Assembly: GCA_017883235.1 (NCBI GenBank)
Contig: JADGNY010000003.1
Location: forward strand, 62,001 to 126,000
DNA: 64,000 nucleotides
Origin: Thermoanaerobaculia bacterium
GTDB lineage: Bacteria > Acidobacteriota > Thermoanaerobaculia > Gp7-AA8
Direction: 5' to 3'
A model generated the notes under the pieces. That model made no database searches and was not told the origin of the DNA. It saw only the letters and a list, made by a program, of their open reading frames with translations. Within the stretch, counting starts at the first letter, position 1, and each line of letters starts with the position of its first letter. The position numbers and the translations under genes were made by a program. Positions 34,204 to 44,300 of this stretch are shown here, in pieces.

Positions 34204-35058
34204 TCACCCTTCCCCCCACTTCAGCTTCGCCCGAAGCACATCGAAATAGCTCTTCCCCGGCGTCCGAATCAGCGTCACTGGGTTCGGCGATTTGTTGATG
34301 CAGACGACGTCGTTCTGGGCGATGGGGAGGCCGTCCTGGCCGTCGAGGGTGAGGAAAATCTCCTGGTTCGGGGTGGCGATACCGACCTCGATGTCCAGCG
34401 TATCGGGCAGCACCACGGGGCGATTGCTCAGCATGTGCGGGCAGATCGGGGTCAGCACGACCGCGCCCATCGTCGGATAGATGATCGGGCCGCCGGCGGA
34501 GAGGTTATAGGCGGTCGAGCCGGTGGGGGTGGCGATGATCAGACCATCGGCCCGGAACGAGGAGACGAACTCGCCGCCGACGGTGACGCGCATCTCGATG
34601 ATGCGGGCCAGCGCGCTCTTGTTGATCGTGGCGTCGTTCAGCACGCGATAGATGCGGTGGTCGCGCCCCGGTCCGCGCACGACGACGTCGAGGGCGACGC
34701 GCTCTTCGCTCTCGTAGTCGCCGGCCAGGACGCGCTCCATCACCTCGGGGAACTCTTCGACGGTTACTTCGGTGAGGAAGCCGAGCGTCCCCATGTTCAC
34801 GCCGAGGATCGGCACGCTCTTCGGTGCATGACGGGCCACCGAGAGCAGCGTTCCGTCGCCTCCGAAGGTGATGAGCAGATCGGAATGCTTTCCGAGATCG
34901 CCCTTGGCCACACACTTGCCGCGGTCATTCAGTTTGTCGGCGGTGGCGAAGTCGAGGCAGACGCCGAAATCGCGCGCGCGAAGGTCGGCGGCAACCTTCG
35001 CAGCGAACTGCAGTGCCTCGTCCGAGGTGATCTTTGCGGAGATCCCGATCGTCTTCAC
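34204..35058 (-). CDS. nadK: NAD kinase
   Basis: 284 residues. It phosphorylates NAD to NADP. Diagnostic motifs are ITFGGDGTLL (GGDGT), NMGTLGFLTE, VLNDATINK and FRADGLIIATPTGSTAYNLSAGGPI. Length is normal. It follows the ClpX-like gene after 11 bases on the same strand and is probably in one transcript with it. Confidence 0.95.
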   Translation of the reverse strand: MKTIGISAKITSDEALQFAAKVAADLRARDFGVCLDFATADKLNDRGKCVAKGDLGKHSDLLITFGGDGTLLSVARHAPKSVPILGVNMGTLGFLTEVTVEEFPEVMERVLAGDYESEERVALDVVVRGPGRDHRIYRVLNDATINKSALARIIEMRVTVGGEFVSSFRADGLIIATPTGSTAYNLSAGGPIIYPTMGAVVLTPICPHMLSNRPVVLPDTLDIEVGIATPNQEIFLTLDGQDGLPIAQNDVVCINKSPNPVTLIRTPGKSYFDVLRAKLKWGEG

Positions 35059-35069
35059 GGCAGGGGAGT

Positions 35070-36104
35070 TTACGCGATCGCTCTCCGCACATCCTCCGGT
35101 TCGATGACCACGCGCTCGCCGGCGCGTTCCGGGCCGACGAACAGCACAGGATGGAGGACCTTCTCCAGGATGGCGCGCAGGGCCCGCGCGCCCAGCTTCT
35201 GCCGCAGCGCGGCCTCGGCGATAGCGACCAGCGCGTCGGGCGAAAACTCGAGCTGGATCTGGTCGAGCGCGCAGAGCCGCTGGTACTCGGGGATCATCGC
35301 CTCGCGCGGCTCAGTCAGGATCGTGACGAGATCGGGGACCGTCAGCCGGTCGAGCGCGACGTGGACCGGAAGCCGGCCGAGCAGCTCGGGAAGGAAGCCG
35401 TACCGCACCAGCTCCTCGGTCGTCACTTCCTTCGCCCGCACTTCGCCGTCACCGAAGAACCCGATCGGTTTCGTCTCGCTGTTCTCGTCGATGTCGCTGA
35501 ACGAGCCGGCGCAAATGAAGAGGATGTTGGCGATGTCGATCTCGACGTAGTCGTACTTGTTCCAATGCGAGGTCACGTTGAGCGGCACGAAGAGCTTCTC
35601 GCCCTCCAGGATCTTGAGCAGTGATTGCTGCACCCCTTCGCCACCGATGTCGCGCGAGCCGGCGCCGGTGCGGCTGCCTCCGGAGCGCCGCGCGATCTTG
35701 TCGATCTCGTCGATGAAGACGATGCCGTTCTCCGCCGCGTCGACATTCTGGTTGGTGGCATAGAGCAGCCGGCCGATGGCCACCTCGACGTCTTCCCCGT
35801 AGTAGCCGGCCTCGGTGAACGCGGTGGCGTCGTTGTACGCGAACGGCACGTCGAGAACCTTCGCCAGCGTGCGAGCCAGATAGGTCTTCCCGCAGCCCGA
35901 CGGCCCGATCATCAGAATGTTCGACTTGCGGATCGATACGTCGCCGCCGAACTTCAGGTACTCGATCCGCTTGAGATGGTTGTACGCGGCGATGGCCAGC
36001 ACCTCTTTGGCGTGCTTCTGGCCGACGACGTACTGATCGAGCTGTTCGTAGATGCGCCGCGGAGTGACGTGGAGGAAGCGGTAAGTGTCACGCTTTTCCT
36101 TCAT
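35070..36104 (-). CDS. ClpX-like AAA+ unfoldase lacking the zinc-binding domain
   Basis: 344 residues against about 420 for ClpX. It begins directly at the large AAA domain ([22 protein letters not shown]), so the N-terminal Cys4 zinc domain that recruits adaptors is missing. ATPase motifs are complete: Walker [12 protein letters not shown], Walker [12 protein letters not shown], pore loop AGYYGEDVE (GYVG in ClpX), sensor and arginine-finger region [10 protein letters not shown], and sensor 2 LGARALRAI. The IGF loop that docks ClpX on ClpP is kept (KPIGFFGDG), so it can probably still feed ClpP. It is paired with nadK and divergent from the asparagine synthase gene. No clpP lies in the window. 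Confidence 0.88.
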   Translation of the reverse strand: MKEKRDTYRFLHVTPRRIYEQLDQYVVGQKHAKEVLAIAAYNHLKRIEYLKFGGDVSIRKSNILMIGPSGCGKTYLARTLAKVLDVPFAYNDATAFTEAGYYGEDVEVAIGRLLYATNQNVDAAENGIVFIDEIDKIARRSGGSRTGAGSRDIGGEGVQQSLLKILEGEKLFVPLNVTSHWNKYDYVEIDIANILFICAGSFSDIDENSETKPIGFFGDGEVRAKEVTTEELVRYGFLPELLGRLPVHVALDRLTVPDLVTILTEPREAMIPEYQRLCALDQIQLEFSPDALVAIAEAALRQKLGARALRAILEKVLHPVLFVGPERAGERVVIEPEDVRRAIA

Positions 36105-36162
36105 CGGAGAAGAAAGTATAGCCTCCGTTCATCAATGCTGTGGAAGACTGCGCGCAGTTTTC

Positions 36163-37983
36163 ATGTGTGGAATCAACGGGATCGTCTCGTTTCATCCCAG
36201 CGCGCCTCCGATCGACGTCGATGAGTTGACGCGAACGCGTGAGGCGATGCGGTCGCGCGGTCCCGATGCCGCGGGTACGTGGCTTTCTCCCGACTTTCGC
36301 GTTGGATTCGGTCACCGCCGGCTCTCCATCATCGACGTCAGCGAGCGCGCCAACCAGCCGATGGTCAGCCGCGAAGGTGACGCCGTACTGACCTTCAACG
36401 GTGAGATTTACAACTACGCGGCTCTGCGCGAAGAGCTCGAGCGCGAGGGCGAACGCTTCGATACCACTTCGGATACCGAGGTCGTGCTGCGGATGTACCG
36501 GAAACGGGGCGAGGCCATGTTGCCGCAATTGCGCGGCATGTTCGCATTCGCCATCTGGGATGCGCGCACGAACGCGCTCTTTCTGGCGCGCGATCCCTAC
36601 GGCATCAAGCCGCTGTACTACGCGAACGACGGGAAGACCTTCCGCTTCGCCTCGCAGGTGAAGGCGATTCTGGCTGGTGGCGCCGTCTCCACGTCGCGCG
36701 ACCCCGCCGGCATCGTCGGCTTTCTTCTCCGCGGCCACGTGCCGGAGCCCTTCACGATTTATGAAGCCATCCGCGAGCTACCGGCGGGAAGCTCGATGGT
36801 GGTGACGCGCGACGGCCCTTCCGCGCCGCGCTCCTATTTCTCTCTCGCCACCGTGCTCCGCGACGCGGTGAACGAGCATCGCCGCTACAGCGACGGCGAG
36901 CGGGCGGAGATCATTGCCCGCGCCGTGCGGGAGTCGGTTCGCTATCACCTCGTCTCGGATGTCCCGGTCGGCGCGTTTCTTTCCGCCGGACGCGACTCCG
37001 GCACCATCGTCGCCCTGGCCACCGAGACCGGGATTCCCCTGCAGACGGTGACTCTGCGTTTCGAGGAGTACGCCGGCACACACAAAGACGAGGCGCCCCT
37101 GGCCGCGGTGACCGCGCGGGAGTACGGAACCATTCATCAGACGCAAACCCTCTCGGCCGAAATGTTTCGCCGCTCGCTTCCGCACGCGCTCGAGGCCATG
37201 GATCAGCCCTCGCTCGACGGCCTCAACTCGTACTTCGTCTGCAAGGCGGCGGCGGAGCTGGGATGGAAAGTGGCGCTGTCGGGGACCGGCGGCGATGAGC
37301 TGTTCGGCGGCTATTCGACGTTTCGCATCATTCCGCGGTTCATCCGAACCTTCGGAGTCTTCCGGCACATGCCGGCGCTGGCGAACGCGTTCACGCGAAT
37401 GCAGCCACGCATGGCCAGGAACGGGGCCCGCTTCAGTCCGAAGACACCCTATACGCTGAAGTACTGCACCTCGTATGAAGGCGCCTACCTGATGAAGCGA
37501 GGCCACTTTCTCCCGGATGACGTCAGCTCTGTCGTCGGCGAGGAAATGGCGCGCGAAGGGCTGAAGCGTCTGGGGATCATGGAGCTCATCCGCGAGGCCA
37601 TCACCCCCGACCCGGGAACACCCTTCACCCGCGTCGCGGCGTTGGAGTCCTCGCTTTTTCTGAGAAGCCAGCTCCTGCGCGACATCGACTGGGCGTCGAT
37701 GGCTCATTCGCTGGAGGTGCGGGTGCCGCTCGTCGATGCCTTCCTTCTTCGCGAGGTCGCGCCGGCGGTCATTTCGATGTCGGGAAGAAACGGCAAAGAG
37801 TTGCTAGCCGCCTCTCCCAAACAACCGCTCCCCGCGGCCATCCTCGGGCGGAAGAAGAGCGGCTTCACGGTTCCCCTCCGCGACTGGCTGGCCCACGAGC
37901 GCGACGTTACGAAGCATTTCGGCGCGCGCCCATGGGCGCTGCACGTCCTCCACGCCGGCGGGCACCTCGCGGTTGCGCCTTAG
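36163..37983 (+). CDS. asnB: Glutamine-hydrolysing asparagine synthase
   Basis: 606 residues from the ATG at 36163, which places Cys2 (MCGINGIV) as the nucleophile of the glutaminase domain; upstream starts would bury it. The amidotransferase domain shows GHRRLSIIDVSERANQPM and TFNGEIYNYAALREEL. The synthetase domain has VPVGAFLSAGRDSG, where the usual pyrophosphate loop is SGGxDS, so Gly is replaced by Ala and Arg is added; later GTGGDELFGGY and VRVPLVDAFL are normal. Such variants are often found in surface-polymer or secondary-metabolite clusters. The last codons (LHAGGHLAVAP) run into a palindromic repeat, so the C terminus may have been rewritten by it. Confidence 0.88.
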   Translation: MCGINGIVSFHPSAPPIDVDELTRTREAMRSRGPDAAGTWLSPDFRVGFGHRRLSIIDVSERANQPMVSREGDAVLTFNGEIYNYAALREELEREGERFDTTSDTEVVLRMYRKRGEAMLPQLRGMFAFAIWDARTNALFLARDPYGIKPLYYANDGKTFRFASQVKAILAGGAVSTSRDPAGIVGFLLRGHVPEPFTIYEAIRELPAGSSMVVTRDGPSAPRSYFSLATVLRDAVNEHRRYSDGERAEIIARAVRESVRYHLVSDVPVGAFLSAGRDSGTIVALATETGIPLQTVTLRFEEYAGTHKDEAPLAAVTAREYGTIHQTQTLSAEMFRRSLPHALEAMDQPSLDGLNSYFVCKAAAELGWKVALSGTGGDELFGGYSTFRIIPRFIRTFGVFRHMPALANAFTRMQPRMARNGARFSPKTPYTLKYCTSYEGAYLMKRGHFLPDDVSSVVGEEMAREGLKRLGIMELIREAITPDPGTPFTRVAALESSLFLRSQLLRDIDWASMAHSLEVRVPLVDAFLLREVAPAVISMSGRNGKELLAASPKQPLPAAILGRKKSGFTVPLRDWLAHERDVTKHFGARPWALHVLHAGGHLAVAP

Positions 37984-37986
37984 CGC

Positions 37987-38168
37987 GGTTACGCGGTCTC
38001 GCGGTGTTGCCCGGAGCGCTGGCGTCTCGCCGGCTGGCCCGGGGGCGTCTCGCCCCCGTACGGGCGAGACGCCATTCGCGGGTAACCGTGACCTCAGCGG
38101 CGAGACGCCGCTGAGCCAGCCGGCGAGACGCCAGCGCTCCGGGCAGCAACCGCGAGACCCCGCAACCC
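37987..38168. repeat. Nested palindrome of about 180 bases
   Basis: A perfect 28-base inverted repeat (38010-38037 with 38116-38143, starting CCCGGAGCGCTGGCGTCTCG) is enclosed by weaker arms of the GCGGTCTCGCGG family. It also contains two inner hairpins: GGGGGCGTCTCGCCCCC with GGGCGAGACGCC, and CTCAGCGGCGAGACGCCGCTGAG. The same large arms occur at 46042-46199. The asnB stop lies four bases before it. Confidence 0.9.
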
Positions 38169-38171
38169 CGC

Positions 38172-38442
38172 TGTCAAAAAACCTTTCCATCCACAGCCTC
38201 ACTTGACGCGGCGCCGCCAGGCGTCTCCGAGTAAGCCGCTCCATTTCAACCAGTTAGCCATTCCGGCACGCTGGCCGTTCGATCGCACTACGCCTCTCGC
38301 GAAAGGAGGTGGTGCTAACGGACAGAGCGATTTCCATATGAACCAAGAGGATCAAAGGTCCTCGTGTGGGGAACAGCCAAAAACAACGAAACGCGTCAAC
38401 GGTCAACGAAAAAATAACCTCAAACAATAAGGAGACGAGACC
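38172..38442. other. Leader region of the ComEA-like gene, no gene seen
   Basis: About 270 bases without an open frame of interest. An AAAGGAGGTGGTG stretch at about 38300 is not followed by a useful start. A GAGGATC...GGTCCTC inverted pair lies near 38347. Close to the ComEA start there is GCGTCAACGGTCAACGAAAA, which resembles the tandem-array unit. A structured leader is possible but I can assign no class. Confidence 0.4.
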
Positions 38443-38841
38443 ATGCGGAAGTCCCACCTCATCGTCCTCGCAGTCATTCTGATCGCCACCATTTCCAGCG
38501 CTTCCATGGCCGCCGGAGCCCAGCCGGCTCCGGCATCGACGCCGGCCGGCGTCGTCAACATCAACACCGCGGATGCGGCGCAACTGGCCATGCTTCCGCG
38601 CGTCGGAGCCAAGGCCGCGCAGCGGATCGCTGACTATCGCAAGGAGCACGGCAACTTCAAGAAGGCCTCCGACCTGATGCAGGTCAAAGGCTTCGGCGAG
38701 AAGTCGTTCGAGCGTCTGGCTGCCTGGCTCACCGTCGACGGCAAGACCACGCTCACCACGAAGGTCCACACCAGCCGCCCGCGCAGCAAGTCGTCCAAGT
38801 CGTCGAAGAAACCCTCATCGCCCACCCCAGCGGCGCGATAA
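38443..38841 (+). CDS. ComEA-like helix-hairpin-helix protein
   Basis: 132 residues; AAGGAGA precedes the ATG. A signal peptide (LIVLAVILIATISSASMAAG) is followed by a helix-hairpin-helix domain: VVNINTADAAQLAMLPRVGAKAAQRIADYR, the ComEA signature, and the second hairpin MQVKGFGEKSFERL. A Lys/Ser-rich tail follows. ComEA-type proteins bind double-stranded DNA in the periplasm during natural transformation, so DNA binding outside the cytoplasm is the likely role. A type IV pilin-like gene lies 180 bases downstream, which fits an uptake context, though no other competence genes are present. Confidence 0.85.
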   Translation: MRKSHLIVLAVILIATISSASMAAGAQPAPASTPAGVVNINTADAAQLAMLPRVGAKAAQRIADYRKEHGNFKKASDLMQVKGFGEKSFERLAAWLTVDGKTTLTTKVHTSRPRSKSSKSSKKPSSPTPAAR

Positions 38842-38859
38842 CGCGCCGTCCCTCCAAAA

Positions 38860-38885
38860 GGCCGCCTCGCGCAAGCGGGGCGGCC
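38860..38885. terminator. GC-rich hairpin after the ComEA-like gene
   Basis: GGCCGCC (38860-38866) pairs with GGCGGCC (38879-38885). There is no T-run on the plus strand, so intrinsic termination is doubtful; the opposite strand has only four T residues. Confidence 0.4.
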
Positions 38886-38900
38886 GTCTTGGGCGGCGGT

Positions 38901-38985
38901 CGATTAGTTGATTAGTGGATTAGTCGATCAGTCGTCGGTCCCCTGCCTAATCCACGAATCAACTAATCCACTAATCCACTCGACT
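38901..38985. repeat. GATTAGT/ACTAATC inverted low-complexity repeat
   Basis: Left side carries GATTAGTTGATTAGTGGATT, and the right side AATCAACTAATCCACTAATC, which is its complement. Short direct repeats of GATTAGT lie within each arm. It separates the ComEA-like and pilin-like genes. Confidence 0.8.
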
Positions 38986-39021
38986 CGATTCGACACCCCC
39001 TGCTCACCGAAAGGAGAACGT

Positions 39022-39471
39022 GTGTTCAAACGACAGAACGGCATCACCCTCATCGAGCTGATCGTAGTCATCGCCATCATCGGGCTCCTCGCCCTCTGCG
39101 CGGTGCCCGCATTCGCCAGCTACGACGACGGCAACGGAAACGGCATCGCCAACGCCGACATCACGAAAAACATCGACCGCCGCTACTTCGGTCCGGCAGT
39201 GGTCATGCCGTCGTTTCACACGGCATCGATCTCCCTGCTGCCGAAAACGATTCGCGATCCTGACGGCGACAAGCTCCTGCCGACGGACAACGCGCTGCAG
39301 TTCGGCGTCTCGACGATCTGTTCCTTTTCACAGCTCGGCGGCGGCACACCGGGAACGGTCTACATCAGCGACGGCATCGACCACCTCTACGCGGTTCGCG
39401 TGTACGGCGCCACCGGAAAGGTGCGCATGCTGCGCTACGACGACGGCAAGCAGAAGTGGGAGGAGCGCTGA
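39022..39471 (+). CDS. Type II/IV pseudopilin-like protein
   Basis: 149 residues from a GTG at 39022 with AAGGAGAA upstream; the longer open frame runs back into a repeat and is rejected. It has a short leader (MFKRQNG), then the type IV prepilin cleavage site and hydrophobic helix ITLIELIVVIAIIGLLALC with Glu at position 5. The soluble part is short and beta-rich with a DDGNGNGIAN Asp/Gly/Asn turn that may bind calcium. It could be a minor pseudopilin of secretion, pilus or DNA-uptake machinery. No partner genes are in the window. Confidence 0.83.
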   Translation: MFKRQNGITLIELIVVIAIIGLLALCAVPAFASYDDGNGNGIANADITKNIDRRYFGPAVVMPSFHTASISLLPKTIRDPDGDKLLPTDNALQFGVSTICSFSQLGGGTPGTVYISDGIDHLYAVRVYGATGKVRMLRYDDGKQKWEER

Positions 39472-39473
39472 TG

Positions 39474-39517
39474 GGCGGCACGGCCGCCGGCGTTGGTTGC
39501 CCAAGGCTCGGCCAGCA
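39474..39517. repeat. Post-stop repeat, copy 2
   Basis: GGCACGGCCGCCGGCG followed by GGTTGCCCAAGGCTCGGCC, matching the segment at 6282-6322 at nearly all positions. As there, it begins immediately after a stop codon. Confidence 0.7.
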
Positions 39518-39548
39518 TGTGCGCGTCAATGTTCCGCCGCGCAGACTC

Positions 39549-41267
39549 CTAGCCCCCGCTCCGGCGCACGACCAGCCGCTGTGCCTCGTAGGTCTGCACC
39601 AGCGACAACGGGTTCGACCGCAGCAGATCCTCGGAGAAGGCTTCCGACAGCACGCTGCCGTCCATGTCGCGTCCGACCGGCAGGCCGGCCAGGTAGAGCA
39701 CCGTCGGGACGATGTCGACCGCCAATGCGGAGCGGGGCTTCTCGTTGTGGACGACGCCGTTGCCATGGATGAGCACGAACCCATCGTCGGCGCTCGGATC
39801 GGCGGGATCGACGAAGTCGTGCAGCAGCGCATACGGCGTGGCCGGAAGCTGCGGCGGGACCGGGCCGGACGGCGAGACGACGACGATCATGTGATTCGGG
39901 TAGTCGCGCGCCAGCGATGCCAGCATCCGGTCGATCTGCTCGGCATAGGCGCGCAGCACCAGCCCCTTCACCGTCGAGCGCGCCGGCGGGTCGTTACTGA
40001 AGATGTGGATGGCGCGCTGGGCCTGCTCGAAGCCGCCAAGCGTGCAGACCGTGAGCGGAAAGACCGGAGCCGAGCTGCGGACGATCGCCATCGAGGTCAG
40101 ATCGGCAGTCAGGCCGTTCACGATCCGCTGCCGGGCGTTGCCGGTACCGTTGAATCGCTGTGTCTCGGACTCCGGCGGCGCGGTCTCGAGCTTTGCAATT
40201 TCCGCGGCGAATTGCGGCGGAGCGACGTCGGCCGGATTGTGTGCCGGATTCTCGAAGTAGCGGTCCGTCACGACGCGCGCCGCACCGCTCGGTTCCGACC
40301 ACGGCCAGCCGATCACGGCCGCGTGCAGGCCGAGGCGCTCGAAGAGAGTCCAGAGCGGAAGAGCCAGACCGGAGGGGAGCGGCGTCGAAACGCGCGACAC
40401 CGGCGGAATCAGCCCCCAGGCCTTGAAGCCGACGCCGGCCGGAATGATCAGGAACCGCTCGCCGGCGCGGTTGAGCGGCGTCTGGTAACCAAGCCGGCCG
40501 GTCACCCCGTGCCGGAACGGCAGCTTCCCGGTCGCGACGGACGCCCACAGCGACTTGGGGCTGATGGTCGGGAACGGCTCGAGCCGCGTGAGGTAGCCGT
40601 GCGTCCTGGCCTGCTCGAAGAAGGGCAGCGAGCCTTCGCCGGCCAGAGTCAGGATCCAGTCGTACGGAAGATTGCGGATGGCCACCACGATGACCGGCCG
40701 CTGCCCCGCCACCGTTCCGATGTCCGCCACCACCACGGCGTGCTCCTCGGTGCGGTAGCTGTCGCGGCGCTGATAGAGGAAGAACGACGAGATCGCGATC
40801 ACCACCACGCCGATGACGACGAGGATGCGCGAGGTCTTTCGGTCGGCGTTGCGCTCGGCGAGCCAGATCAGCAGCAACACGAACGACGTGGCGGTGATCA
40901 GGTTCGTCGCTTTCGACAACACCCGGATCGCGCCAATCGGCAAGTAGTTGTTGCGGAACACCTCCAGGTGCATCCAGTAGATCGCGGCGGCGAAGAACGC
41001 GGCCAGGACCACGAAGCCGAAGCCGTGTGGCCGGAAGGCGCCGTCCGTTTCCGGTTTGCCGAGGAGGCGGACGCGCAGCGCGCGAAGACCCCAGAGTGCC
41101 GATCCGAACAGCAGGCCGCAGATCAGACCGTAGATGACGGTGACCGTTGCGAGGCGACCGGGCGTGATGTCGATCTGCGGATTCAGAAAATAGAGAAGAT
41201 TGGCGATGTAAAGGCCGAAGATCGCGCCCGCGAGCACGCGCTTGATGTACGCCCAGCGTATCGGCAT
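39549..41267 (-). CDS. Membrane-anchored phosphodiesterase-fold protein, probably inactive
   Basis: 572 residues. About five N-terminal membrane helices (residues 10-165) precede an alkaline-phosphatase-superfamily domain like type I phosphodiesterases. The family pattern is recognisable at FPTISPKSLWASVATGKLPFRHGV and at the C-terminal DIVPTVLYLAGLPVGRDMDG. The metal ligands have been lost: the first metal-binding Asp is Arg in VVAIRNLPYDW, and the usual SDHG is SPSG in MIVVVSPSGP. It probably lacks hydrolase activity and may act as a binding or regulatory protein. It is divergent from the methylase gene, with 35 bases between. Confidence 0.78.
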   Translation of the reverse strand: MPIRWAYIKRVLAGAIFGLYIANLLYFLNPQIDITPGRLATVTVIYGLICGLLFGSALWGLRALRVRLLGKPETDGAFRPHGFGFVVLAAFFAAAIYWMHLEVFRNNYLPIGAIRVLSKATNLITATSFVLLLIWLAERNADRKTSRILVVIGVVVIAISSFFLYQRRDSYRTEEHAVVVADIGTVAGQRPVIVVAIRNLPYDWILTLAGEGSLPFFEQARTHGYLTRLEPFPTISPKSLWASVATGKLPFRHGVTGRLGYQTPLNRAGERFLIIPAGVGFKAWGLIPPVSRVSTPLPSGLALPLWTLFERLGLHAAVIGWPWSEPSGAARVVTDRYFENPAHNPADVAPPQFAAEIAKLETAPPESETQRFNGTGNARQRIVNGLTADLTSMAIVRSSAPVFPLTVCTLGGFEQAQRAIHIFSNDPPARSTVKGLVLRAYAEQIDRMLASLARDYPNHMIVVVSPSGPVPPQLPATPYALLHDFVDPADPSADDGFVLIHGNGVVHNEKPRSALAVDIVPTVLYLAGLPVGRDMDGSVLSEAFSEDLLRSNPLSLVQTYEAQRLVVRRSGG

Positions 41268-41302
41268 GTCGGCGCGCGCAGTGTATCGCGCGGAGGGGCG
41301 GC

Positions 41303-44300
41303 ATGATTACCGCCGAGCGCCTTCGGGGCGTTTGTTCGGTCGAGGAGACGTTCGCCCTCCTCCGCGACCTCGGCTACGAAATCTCGCCGATCGCCATCGC
41401 CGCCGCCGGCTGGCGCCGCGCCGGGATCGACATCCCGTGGAGCGAAAACGTCGCACTCCACCTCGCCGCGCGCACGCCGCAGCTCGATGTCTACGTCATC
41501 GCCGGTGACGAACTGCCGGACTCCGGCGCCATCACCGCGTTCCTCCGCTCGCTGGCCACGTACAACGCCCTGGTCAAGCCGGTCGCTCTCGGAGTAAGCG
41601 CGGGACGGCTGACGGTCCACGATCTCTCCGCTCGCCGCGAGCCGAGACGTCTCGACGTCGATCTCAATCATCCGACCGCACACGCGCTCGACCGCCTCAA
41701 TCTTCTCGGCAGCGGCAGCGACCCGCAACGGATCTTCGATCGTGCGCTCGACCGCGAATCGCTCACGCGCCAGTTCTTCGAGCGCTTCCGGCGCGCCGTG
41801 CGCGAGGTCTCGCAGACGATCCGCGCCGCGGTGCCCGCGGAGCCGCAGGATGCAGCGGGCGGCCAGGCGTTGCTTCTCCTCTCCCGGCTTCTCTTTCTCT
41901 ACTTCATCCAGCAGAAAGGGTGGCTGAACGGGGAGCGCCGCTTCCTCGTCGACCGCATCGAGGCCGCCGTACGCGATCGACGAGGCGTCTACACCACTCT
42001 CTACGAGCCCCTCTTCTTTGGATGTCTCAACACCGCCGCGCGCGACCGCGATCGCGTCGCGCGCCGGCTCGGCAGGATTCCGTATCTTAACGGCGGCCTC
42101 TTCGAGCCGTCAGCATTCGAAGAGCGCAATCCCGGGCTCACGCTACCTGACGATCTTCTCCAGCGCGTCGTCGAAGAGGTATTCGAGAGGTTCGCCTTCT
42201 CGATCGACGAATCCGACGCGGCCGGCGCGCATATCGATCCGGAGATGCTCGGCAAAGTCTTCGAGTCACTGATGAACACCGACGAGCGGCTATCGACGGG
42301 AAGCTTCTACACGCCGCGGGCGATCGTCGATGTCCTGGCCGCGCGCGCGATCGTCGCCTGGTTGAGCGATGGCGACGTCGAGACGGGCGAGGCGCTGGAG
42401 CGAATCCTCCGAGGAGAGGCCGGGCGGAGTCTTCGCAACGGCGAGGCGCTCGCGAGCCGGCTCGAATCGATCGCCATTCTCGATCCGGCCTGCGGCTCGG
42501 GCGCCTTTCTTCTTTCCGCATTGCGAATCATCGAGCGCCTGATGACCGCGCTGCATCCGAGCCCGCGGCCTGACCTTCGCCGCCGTATCGTGGAGCGTTC
42601 GCTCTATGGCGTCGATCTGAAGCCGGAAGCGGTACGCCTTTGCGAGCTGCGGCTCTGGCTGGCCATCGTGTCGCAGACGGACGAATCGATCGACGACATC
42701 GAACCGCTGCCGAACCTCGACCGCAACATCCTGCAGGGTAACTCGCTCCTCAGCCCGACCGACTTTCTCGGCGACAACCGCGCCGACATCTATCGCCAGT
42801 GGGTCTACGCGCTGCGCGCGCAGTCCGACCTGATCGAGCGTTATCGCAACGCTCCGCATCGCGAGCGCGCACAGGTGGCCCGGCTCATCCGCGCGAACGA
42901 CGGCCGGCTGGCCAGCGAGCTCCTGGCCAAGGCCATCGATCTCGACGAGCTCGAGCAGGAACAGCTTTGTGCCCCGCAGCGCGACCTGTTCGGGCGCCTG
43001 CGCGAGATGAACATCGAGCGGGGCCGCGAGCTGCATGAGCGCATCGGCGCGAACCGCAGGATGCTCGAACGGATCGAAGACGGCCAGATCGGTTTCTTTT
43101 CCTTCGACGTTCACTTCGCGCATGTCATGGCCCGTGGCGGATTCGACGTCGTGATCGGCAATCCGCCGTGGGTGCGCAACAGCCGCATCGATCCGCGCGC
43201 GAAAAAGATGTACGCCGAGCGCTTCGCCCTCTTCCGAGGCGACGGTGCCCGCAATGCCGCATTTCATCAGCCGGACCTCTCCATCGCCTTCGTCGAAAGG
43301 GCTCTTTCGCTCGTCGCATCCGGCGGAGTGGTGTCGCTGCTCGTTCCTGCCAAGATCCTCAACTCCGGTTATGCGGCGCCGCTGCGAAGATACGTCGCTT
43401 CGGCGGCGAATATCATCGCGCTCGACGACTGGTCGTCCGATGCGAAACGGCACTTCGACGCCGACACGTTCCCTCTCGGCATCACGCTCGCGCAACGAAA
43501 CGGCCGTCCGCGGCGAGCGCGCATCTCCATCACCTCGGATGGCGAATCGTTTTCTCTCCCGCCGGCTGCTTTGAGCCTCGGAGGCTCCGAGTGGTCGCTC
43601 CTCCCTCCCGACGTCCACGCGATCGTGGCGCGTATTCACGCCACGCACACGCCGCTGGCTGAAACTCTCGGCCGCACACCGGTGATGGGGGTGAAGACCG
43701 GCGACAACGGCGCCTTCTTTCTCGATGTGAAGCGCATTCGCGCGAAGGCGATCGAGACCACCGACGGCCTGCACATTCCGCTCACCGCCGTCTGCCGCTG
43801 CGTACGCGGCCGCGACGTACGCCGCTGGCAGGTTGCCGAGCCGGCCTGGATGCTCTGGCCGCCCCCCGGCGGATGGCGCAAACCACCCCGCTGGGTGGAG
43901 CAATTGGCCGAGGCACGCGGCGTGGAGGCAGGTGCATTGCGGCTGTCGTATGTCCGCCCGGAGCACGTCGGCATCAAGGTGGTGTGGAAGGATCTCTCCC
44001 GCGGTCTCAACGCCGCCGTGCTCGAAGGGACGTTACGCCTCGGCGATCGCGGCATTCCGCTCGTGCCGAATCAGACGCTTTACGCGCTCGATGCCGCGTC
44101 GTTCGAAGAGGCCTGCGTCCTGGCGGCGCTTCTGAACTCGACCATCGTCAACGTCCTGGCGATCGCCATCGCCGAGCGCGCCAAGGACTTCTACTTCCGC
44201 TACTTCGGCCGGACGATCGCACGCCTCCCGTTGCCGGCGGTCGCGCCCTCGAGCGAATCGTGGAGACTCCTGCTCCGGGCGGCACGCCGCGCGCGCCGGA

